DNA of 64,000 nt from Kumtagia sp052180275 (GTDB taxonomy: Bacteria; Pseudomonadota; Alphaproteobacteria; Rhizobiales; Rhizobiaceae). Shown piece by piece: positions 54,791-61,331 of this stretch. The stretch is taken from contig NZ_CP197465.1 of the NCBI RefSeq assembly GCF_052180275.1, positions 1,116,001 to 1,180,000 of the forward strand, given 5' to 3'. The translations under genes were made by a program, and so were the position numbers. Within the stretch, counting starts at the first letter, position 1. Each line of letters opens with the position of its first letter. Under the pieces are notes generated by a model. It saw only the letters and a program-made list of their open reading frames with translations. It had not been told where the DNA came from and did not search any database.

Positions 54791-56290
54791 TTACTCCGCG
54801 GCGTCGCGCTGGGCCTCGTCCGGCGCATCGGGGTCGCCGGGGGCGGTCTCGCAGCCGAGGTCGGGGAAGGCGAGCACGCGTTTGCCGTGAAAGTCGGTGC
54901 GGGCGACCAGCAGGCCGCGCTCCTCGAAATATGCGAGCAAGCGGCGCGCGCGGCGCGGCGAGTGGCTGCCATAGGCGCGGGCGAGCGTGGCGTCGGACGG
55001 GCAGGCGTCGCGGTTGGTGGCGGCGCGGGCGACCATCAGGAAGACGCCTTGCAGATCGTCCGGCAGGGATTCCGAAAGGCTGAGCGCCGTTGCCCAGGCT
55101 TCGCCGTCCGGCGCGCGCTGGTCGACGCCGGCGCGGGCGACCGCCAGCCGGCGGCGGAAACCGGACAGCGGCAGCGGCTCGCCGGGCACGCGGCGGATGC
55201 GGCAGCGCACCAGGAAATCCTGGTAGAGCACGGCGTCCGAGCGGAACGCCGCGTCCGGGTCGTCGAGAATTTCGCGCAGCACCGTATCGATGCCGGCCTC
55301 GCGCTCGGCCTCGTCGATGATGGCGAAGACCGGCTGCTCGACGGGCATCGGCGCTGGCTTCGGCCGCGACAGTTGCGCCAGGAGGTCGGCGGTGGGCACC
55401 GGCGGCGGCGGGGGGCGGCGCACGATCTGCCGCGCCTCCTCGGGGCCGGGCGTGAAGATGAGGTCGCGGGCGTCCTCGGGCGCGTCGGGCAGCGGCGTCA
55501 GTTTTGGGCTGGTCGAGCGAGCGGAGGTTTCCACGGAGCCGATGGTGATCGGCAGCGGGCGGCGCGACAGAGCGGGGCCGAGCGCGACGAAATGGCCGCG
55601 CGCCAGGTCGCGGAACATTTCCGCCTGCCGCCGGTCCATGCCGAGCAGGTCGGCGGCGCGCGCCATGTCGATGTCGAGAAAGGTGCGGCCCATCAGGAAG
55701 TTGGACGCCTCGGCCGCGACGTTCTTCGCCAGCTTCGCCAGCCGCTGGGTGGCGATGACGCCGGCCAGCCCGCGCTTGCGGCCGCGGCACATCAAATTGG
55801 TCATGGCGCCGAGCGACAGTTTTCGCGCCTCATCCGAGACCTCGCCGGCTGCGGCAGGCGCGAAAAGCTGCGCCTCGTCGACCACCACCAAAACCGGATA
55901 CCAATAGTCGCGCTCGGCGTCGAACATGCCACCGAGGAAGGCGGCGGCGGCGCGCATCTGCTGCTCGACGTCGAGGCCTTCGAGATTGAGCACGACGGAG
56001 ACGCGGTGCTGGCGCACACGGCCGGCGATGCGGGTGAGTTCCGCCTCGGTGCGCTGCGCATCGACCACCTGATGGCCGAATTTGTCGGCCAGCGTGACGA
56101 AGTCGCCCTCGGGATCGATGATGCATTGCTGCACCCAGGGCGCGCTCTGCTCCAGCAGGCGACGCAAAAGATGCGACTTGCCGGACCCTGAATTGCCTTG
56201 CACCAGCAGGCGGGTCGCCAGCAGTTCCTCTAAGTCAAGGTCGGCCGGCTTCCCGGGGGAAGCCAGTCCCATGTCGATGTTGACCTTCAT
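54791..56290 (-). CDS. HerA/DUF87-type ATP-binding protein
   Basis: A 499-residue ATPase of the FtsK-HerA superfamily. Walker A is VQGNSGSGKSHLLRR near residue 30, Walker B VLVVVDEAQLFAP near 132 and an arginine-rich sensor region CRGRKRGLAGVIATQR near 165. After about 300 residues comes a proline-rich linker (RRPPPPPVPTA) and a C-terminal part with a possible winged-helix region (CPSDATLARAYGSHSPRRAR). HerA proteins move DNA and often work with a NurA nuclease, but none is next to it here. Family members of this form are common, uncharacterised genes in rhizobia. Confidence 0.88.
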   Translation of the reverse strand: MKVNIDMGLASPGKPADLDLEELLATRLLVQGNSGSGKSHLLRRLLEQSAPWVQQCIIDPEGDFVTLADKFGHQVVDAQRTEAELTRIAGRVRQHRVSVVLNLEGLDVEQQMRAAAAFLGGMFDAERDYWYPVLVVVDEAQLFAPAAAGEVSDEARKLSLGAMTNLMCRGRKRGLAGVIATQRLAKLAKNVAAEASNFLMGRTFLDIDMARAADLLGMDRRQAEMFRDLARGHFVALGPALSRRPLPITIGSVETSARSTSPKLTPLPDAPEDARDLIFTPGPEEARQIVRRPPPPPVPTADLLAQLSRPKPAPMPVEQPVFAIIDEAEREAGIDTVLREILDDPDAAFRSDAVLYQDFLVRCRIRRVPGEPLPLSGFRRRLAVARAGVDQRAPDGEAWATALSLSESLPDDLQGVFLMVARAATNRDACPSDATLARAYGSHSPRRARRLLAYFEERGLLVARTDFHGKRVLAFPDLGCETAPGDPDAPDEAQRDAAE

Positions 56291-56463
56291 CCCGCGCCCT
56301 TGGTCATGATCCCGTCCTTAGCATCCGCCGCGCCACAGCGCGAAGCGCGGGTGGATGATTCCCACAGGCACGATGACGTGCATGAGGCCGGGCCGTTTGA
56401 CAATGCCGACGATGTCATCAATCAGGCTCAACCGCTGCGGCATGACAGAACAAGGATATATCG

Positions 56464-56865
56464 ATGGTCCCGACAATGAGCGGCAGTTGCCAGTGCGGCG
56501 GCGTCAGCTTTCGGATTTCGGGAGCGTTCGAGAGTTTTTTCCTCTGCCATTGTTCGCGCTGCCGGAAGGATACGGGATCGGCCCATGCGGCCAATCTGTT
56601 TTCGTCGGAGGCGGCGGTCACCTGGCTGTCGGGGCAGGGCAGCATCAAGACCTACCGTGTTCCCGAGACCCGCCACGAAAAGAGCTTTTGCAGCGAATGC
56701 GGTTCGGCTCTCCCGAGGGTCCAGGACGGCTTTGTGGTCGTGCCGGCCGGCAGTCTCGATAGCGCTGTTCCGATCCGGCCGACCGCCCATATCTGCTTTG
56801 CGAGCCGGGCGGAGTGGGACGAGCGGCTGGAGGACGTCGCCAGGATGGACGGGCTTCCCGGCTGA
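56464..56865 (+). CDS. GFA (glutathione-dependent formaldehyde-activating) family protein
   Basis: A 133-residue zinc protein. Cysteine pairs GSCQCGGVSF near residue 8, LCHCSRCRKDTGSAHA near 28 and FCSECGSALPR near 75 form the CENP-V/GFA metal sites. The true reaction of most members is unknown, and only some bind S-hydroxymethylglutathione. AAGGA precedes the ATG at 56464. An ATG at 56476 is an alternative. It converges on the SET-domain gene 8 bases away. Confidence 0.9.
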   Translation: MVPTMSGSCQCGGVSFRISGAFESFFLCHCSRCRKDTGSAHAANLFSSEAAVTWLSGQGSIKTYRVPETRHEKSFCSECGSALPRVQDGFVVVPAGSLDSAVPIRPTAHICFASRAEWDERLEDVARMDGLPG

Positions 56866-56873
56866 GCCGGTCG

Positions 56874-57281
56874 CTACTCGCCAGCCTGCGCAACCACCTC
56901 CGCCCCGCCGGGCATCAGCTCGAAATGCGGATAAAAATCACCGTAGTTACAGGTGAGTTCCTCGCCCGCCGCGATGTCGCGTAGCGCACGCGCGCCGCCG
57001 AAATCCGAAAAATCGAGGTTCGGCGTGTCGGTGTGGTTCATGAAGCGGCCATTGTCGGTCTCGTAGACGAGGAAGCCGGGATGGTCGGGGCTGGGGTAGG
57101 AGTATTTGTCGAGGAAATCTTTTATCAGCGGACGCGCCTGTTCGTATTCGTCAATCGGGATGAGACGGTCGAACAGTTCGTCGAAGGCCCAGACGACCGC
57201 GCCTTTTCGGATCGGCTCGGCGGTAAACACGCCGACGCCCTCGATGCCGCTCGCCGCCACGTAAGTATGCACCTGCATCAT
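56874..57281 (-). CDS. SET-domain protein (putative protein-lysine methyltransferase)
   Basis: A 135-residue single-domain SET protein. GIEGVGVFTAEPIRKGAVVW opens the fold near residue 13, GRFMNHTDTPNLDFS near 80 is the NH-type SAM-binding and knot motif, and AAGEELTCNYGDFY near 110 carries the catalytic tyrosine. Bacterial single-domain SET proteins may methylate proteins, but the substrate here is unknown. Tandem ATG codons at 57281 and 57278 are the likely start. A longer reading upstream (57572) is non-conserved. Confidence 0.87.
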   Translation of the reverse strand: MMQVHTYVAASGIEGVGVFTAEPIRKGAVVWAFDELFDRLIPIDEYEQARPLIKDFLDKYSYPSPDHPGFLVYETDNGRFMNHTDTPNLDFSDFGGARALRDIAAGEELTCNYGDFYPHFELMPGGAEVVAQAGE

Positions 57282-57425
57282 GCGATTCGCGCCTCTCCCT
57301 TTGCGCCATTTGGTAGACGCAGAGATTGACCATCCTGTGAAATTATCAAGGGTGATCTCGTTTCGAGGTCCGACCGCATAGCGCCCCTTGCGAACTTTCC
57401 AACGATTGGCCGTATTGTGCGCTTC

Positions 57426-58172
57426 ATGCAGCCGAACTCTCAACTCCGACGCGCAGTCGACCGGTGCTACGATGCGTTCGCGGCATATCCCGAACCTACG
57501 AAACTGGAAGCCTCCCCGCTTCGCGACCCCGACCAAATATTGAGAGACCTTACCTCCACGCCATTGCGGCAACTAAGCGGCGAGCGGATTGGGCCGTATG
57601 CGGGACATGCAATGACAACAGTTGGGGGCGTTGAAGACTACAAACACTTCCTGCCACGTATTCTCGAACAGGCTGTGGAACGCTCGCTCTGGATGGGCAC
57701 GGACCCACCGATCATTGGAGAGCGGCTCAAGCGCGGCGAATGGCTGAAATGGCCGACACATGAACGGGAGGCTGTAAAAGATCTGTTTATCGCAGCCTGG
57801 AAGCAGGTGCTTCATGAGCATCCCGACGAGGAGGATGCCGAGGATTGGCTTTGCGGGATAGCCAACCTTGATCTCGATGTTTCGGCTGCATTGGAAGTGT
57901 GGGATGAAACTCCTTCCGTCAATGCTACTTTGCAACTCGCCGATTTTTGCCGGACTGGAGCAGAATTCGTCTTCGAGCCTGACGCGGAGGAACGGGCATA
58001 TTGGAGCTACCCGAGCGAAGCCAACGTTGCGGTGGTTCGGAACTGGTTGCTCGGAGATGGCGTATCAGTTCGGCTAGACGCAGCCCGTGGCAGAGTTCGA
58101 TCGTCGGATCTCTGGCGGATCGAAAAGGCGTCCGAACAGTTGGCCGAATTTCGATCGGCTCGCTTTCATTGA
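57426..58172 (+). CDS. Conserved hypothetical protein
   Basis: A 248-residue soluble protein. I recall relatives with MQPN--LRRAV-RCY--F--YP and GPYAGHAMTTVG-V-DYKHFLPRILE patterns in other bacteria, but no function. Residues about 100-150 are acidic with helix character (WPTHEREAVKDLFIAAWKQV). The ATG at 57426 is preferred to GTG 57417. Base composition is more AT-rich than that of the core genes around it. It is divergent from the SET gene. Confidence 0.72.
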   Translation: MQPNSQLRRAVDRCYDAFAAYPEPTKLEASPLRDPDQILRDLTSTPLRQLSGERIGPYAGHAMTTVGGVEDYKHFLPRILEQAVERSLWMGTDPPIIGERLKRGEWLKWPTHEREAVKDLFIAAWKQVLHEHPDEEDAEDWLCGIANLDLDVSAALEVWDETPSVNATLQLADFCRTGAEFVFEPDAEERAYWSYPSEANVAVVRNWLLGDGVSVRLDAARGRVRSSDLWRIEKASEQLAEFRSARFH

Positions 58173-58284
58173 GTCTCGATGCGACGACGGAGTCGGCGCG
58201 CAGCGATTATCTTGACCCGGATATCCGGCTCAACTAAAGTTGCCAACGTCAAAAACTCGCGGGTGGACGCGCCACCCATTTGCA

Positions 58285-59046
58285 ATGACTCCCCAAGACA
58301 TGATTGAAACGTTGCTCGACCCCGAGGTCGAGGGCGTCAGCAAATTGATATGGGATGCCTACAGCCACTTCTACAAAGACTTCCCGATCGAGAACTTGCG
58401 TCCTTTGTTGGTTGCGACCCCCGAGAAAGTGCTCCGCCGGGGCGCATTTCTGGCAAACGAACTAGGATGGCGGGCGCGGGCCTTAACGCCGGAAATCGCC
58501 GCGCTCATGGATTGTTCGAACGCCGGCATCCGCTTCGATGCAATCGGTGCGTTGACGAGTTGCACGACATCCCAGGATGGCGATATTCTGGGGAAATTTT
58601 TCCAGCATCTGGAAGATCCAAACCGTGGCGTCCGATGGCGAATGGTTGAGTTCGTGCGCCTTGCCCGGTCCAAGCAACTGGCTGCGGCAATCAGGAATGC
58701 CGCGTCGCAGCGGCCTGACACGTTCTATGCCGAGATCAGTGAAACCCTTCGCTGGTCGATGAGAGTGAACGAGGATGAACTTCGACGTCTGGCAAGCCAT
58801 TCCGAGCCTGCCGTTCGACTGTTCGCCGCGGGCATGGCCTTGAGGCCGCGCAGCATCATCGACGAAAAGTTTGCCGAGATCGTCCTGGAGACCGGCGATT
58901 CCGAAACGTGCGAATTCGTCTCAAGTGCCTTTCGCCTGCATGCGGTGCCAACCAGCGCCGAGTTCGGACGGGTGGAGAGATCGGGACTGGCCGAACGAAG
59001 CCGTGGCGCAAAGCGGCAAGTCCCGTCGCAATCAGCGCAAGGGTGA
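58285..59046 (+). CDS. Hypothetical helical-repeat protein
   Basis: A 253-residue protein that appears all-helical with HEAT-like units (ALTPEIAALMDCSNAGIRFD, DPNRGVRWRMVEFVRLARS, NEDELRRLASHSEPAVRLFA). No signal peptide and no catalytic motif. It starts at ATG 58285, with a poor ribosome-binding site, 112 bases after the preceding hypothetical gene and possibly in one transcript with it. I do not recognise a family. Single HEAT-like proteins of this size often bind partners, and some are immunity proteins. Confidence 0.6.
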   Translation: MTPQDMIETLLDPEVEGVSKLIWDAYSHFYKDFPIENLRPLLVATPEKVLRRGAFLANELGWRARALTPEIAALMDCSNAGIRFDAIGALTSCTTSQDGDILGKFFQHLEDPNRGVRWRMVEFVRLARSKQLAAAIRNAASQRPDTFYAEISETLRWSMRVNEDELRRLASHSEPAVRLFAAGMALRPRSIIDEKFAEIVLETGDSETCEFVSSAFRLHAVPTSAEFGRVERSGLAERSRGAKRQVPSQSAQG

Positions 59047-59139
59047 CAGCGCGTTTTCGCTAGTGGTACATCTCGCTGGCCGAGGGCAAGAAGGCCCGGC
59101 GCGAAAAGTCCATCCGATGGTCATGGCGGGCTCTGGAAC

Positions 59140-60393
59140 GTGAAAAAATACTCGGTATTCGCCATCGCCCGCGAGGCCATGCGCGGCCACAAGGGCTGGC
59201 CGGAGCAGTGGTCGTCGCCGGAGCCCAGGCCGGAATACGACGTGATCATCGTCGGCGCCGGCGGGCATGGGCTGGCGACGGCCTATTACCTCGCCAAGGA
59301 ACATGGCATCACCAATGTGGCGGTGATCGAAAAGGGCTGGCTGGGCGGCGGCAACACCGGCCGCAACACCACCATCATCCGCTCCAACTATCTCTATGAC
59401 GAGAGCGCCGGGATCTACGACCACGCGGTGAAACTGTGGGACGGGCTTTCGCAGGACCTGAACTACAACGTCATGTATTCGCCGCGCGGCGTGATGATGC
59501 TGGCGCACAATGTGCACGACGTGCAGGTGCTGAAACGCCACGTACACGCCAACCGGCTGAACGGCATCGACAATGAGTGGCTGACGCCGGAACAGGCCAA
59601 GGATTTTTGCCCGCCGCTGAACATTTCGCGCGAGGCGCGTTATCCCGTCATGGGTGCGACCTTGCAGCGGCGCGGCGGCACGGCGCGGCACGATGCGGTG
59701 GCCTGGGGATATGCGCGCGGGGCGAATGCGCGCGGCGTGCATATCATCCAGAACTGCGAGGTGACCGCCATACGCCGTTCGCCCAATGGCGGCGTGACCG
59801 GCGTGGAGACCACCAAGGGCTTCATAGGGGCCAAAAAAATCGGCGTGGTGGCGGCCGGGCATACGTCGGTGCTGATGGACATGGCCGGCGTGCGCATGCC
59901 GCTGGAAAGCTATCCTCTGCAGGCGCTGGTGTCGGAACCGGTGAAGCCGATATTCCCCTGCGTGGTGATGTCGAACACCGTGCACGCCTATATCTCGCAG
60001 TCGGACAAGGGCGAGCTGGTGATCGGCGCCGGCACCGACCAGTACACGTCCTATTCGCAGACCGGCGGGCTGCACATCTTGAACCATACGCTCGACGCCA
60101 TCTGCGAGATGTTCCCGATTTTCGGGCGCATGAAGATGCTGCGCTCGTGGGGCGGCATCGTCGACGTGACGCCGGACCGCTCGCCGATCCTCGCCAAGAC
60201 GCCGGTGAAGGGGCTTTACGTCAATTGCGGCTGGGGCACGGGCGGCTTCAAGGCGACACCGGGTTCGGGGCATGTGTTTGCCCACACCATCGCGCGCGAC
60301 GAGCCGCACAGGATCAACGCGCCGTTCACGCTGGAAAGGTTCCGCACCGGCCGGCTGATCGACGAGGCGGCCGCGGCGGCGGTGGCGCATTGA
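59140..60393 (+). CDS. soxB: Sarcosine oxidase subunit beta
   Basis: A 417-residue FAD-dependent oxidoreductase. VIIVGAGGHGLATAYYLAKE near residues 34-53 is the FAD motif. The SRNYLYDESAG-like RSNYLYDESAGIYDHA and the late NCGWGTGGFKATPGSG are typical of the heterotetrameric sarcosine oxidase beta chain. It should oxidise sarcosine to glycine, transferring the one-carbon unit to tetrahydrofolate with subunit alpha. The start is GTG 59140 with weak ribosome binding. An exonuclease gene lies between it and soxD. Confidence 0.94.
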   Translation: MKKYSVFAIAREAMRGHKGWPEQWSSPEPRPEYDVIIVGAGGHGLATAYYLAKEHGITNVAVIEKGWLGGGNTGRNTTIIRSNYLYDESAGIYDHAVKLWDGLSQDLNYNVMYSPRGVMMLAHNVHDVQVLKRHVHANRLNGIDNEWLTPEQAKDFCPPLNISREARYPVMGATLQRRGGTARHDAVAWGYARGANARGVHIIQNCEVTAIRRSPNGGVTGVETTKGFIGAKKIGVVAAGHTSVLMDMAGVRMPLESYPLQALVSEPVKPIFPCVVMSNTVHAYISQSDKGELVIGAGTDQYTSYSQTGGLHILNHTLDAICEMFPIFGRMKMLRSWGGIVDVTPDRSPILAKTPVKGLYVNCGWGTGGFKATPGSGHVFAHTIARDEPHRINAPFTLERFRTGRLIDEAAAAAVAH

Positions 60394-60395
60394 CC

Positions 60396-60992
60396 ATGGC
60401 TCCCATTCGCATCGAGAACAGGCCTTTTGCCGGCTTCCGGGAAGCGGTCGTGCTGGATGTCGAGACTACGGGGCTCAGTCCGCGCATGGACAGGATCGTG
60501 TCGATTGCCGCGCTGCGGGTCGATTTCGAGCTTCTTGCGTCGCCGGCTGGCTGCGAGGCCGTCACGTTCAAGGCGCGCGTCAATCCCGGCATCAGCATTC
60601 CGCCGGGGGCGAGCCGCATCCACGGTATCCGCGACCGCGACGTGGCCGACGAAGAGCGGTTCGACGGCATCGGCCGGAAACTTCTCGATTTTGTCGGCGA
60701 CCTGCCGGTCATCGCTCACAATTGCATGTTCGACGCCGGCTTCATCGACGCGGAACTGCATCGCCACAGGCTTGGGTCGCTGGCGGGAAGGACGCTGTTC
60801 TGCACCATGCAACGGACCTGCCACCACGAAACCCGTCAGGGGCGCTATCGCACCCGCATCTCGCTGGCCGACGCGGCCGCGCTCTACAAGACCACACTGA
60901 AGCGCGGCAGGCATCACGACGCCTTCGACGACGCCATGGCCGCCATGCAACTGGCTGGCGTTCTCTACAAACTGGACAATGGGATCGCCTGA
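60396..60992 (+). CDS. DnaQ-family 3'-5' exonuclease inserted in the sox operon
   Basis: A 198-residue DEDDh exonuclease: VVLDVETTGLSPRMDRIVSI near residue 18 (first Asp and Glu), IAHNCMFDAGFIDAEL near 110 (second Asp), and GRHHDAFDDAMAAM near 176 (His and last Asp). It resembles DNA polymerase III epsilon-like proteins but lacks the polymerase-binding tail. It begins 2 bases after soxB and is followed by soxD after 42 bases, so it is cotranscribed with sarcosine oxidase. No functional link is known to me. Confidence 0.88.
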   Translation: MAPIRIENRPFAGFREAVVLDVETTGLSPRMDRIVSIAALRVDFELLASPAGCEAVTFKARVNPGISIPPGASRIHGIRDRDVADEERFDGIGRKLLDFVGDLPVIAHNCMFDAGFIDAELHRHRLGSLAGRTLFCTMQRTCHHETRQGRYRTRISLADAAALYKTTLKRGRHHDAFDDAMAAMQLAGVLYKLDNGIA

Positions 60993-61034
60993 TGCGCGCC
61001 CCCGCAACCCGATCGCCCAAAGGCTGACAGGACC

Positions 61035-61331
61035 ATGCTTCTCATCCGCTGCCCCTATTGCGAGGAAGAGCGCCCGGAACTCGAATTCCGGCACGCCGGC
61101 GAGGCGCATGTCGCGCGCTCGCCCGACATCGCCGCGATTTCCGACGAGGAGTTCGAAAAGTTCTTCTTCATCCGCTCCAATCCGAAGGGCGTCGTGTTCG
61201 AGCGCTGGCGGCATGTGCATGGCTGCGGCCGCTTCTTCAACGCGGTGCGCAACACGGTGACCGACAGGTTTTTGATGACGTACAGAGCGGGCGAGAAGAA
61301 GCCTGAGATTTCGGCGGAGGTGTCCAAGTGA
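61035..61331 (+). CDS. soxD: Sarcosine oxidase subunit delta
   Basis: A 98-residue zinc-binding subunit. LIRCPYCEEERPELEFRHAG holds two cysteines and WRHVHGCGRFFNAVRNTVT the other ligands. The end FLMTYRAGEKKP is typical of SoxD. It stabilises the heterotetramer. Its stop overlaps the GTG start of soxA (GTGA). Confidence 0.95.
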   Translation: MLLIRCPYCEEERPELEFRHAGEAHVARSPDIAAISDEEFEKFFFIRSNPKGVVFERWRHVHGCGRFFNAVRNTVTDRFLMTYRAGEKKPEISAEVSK

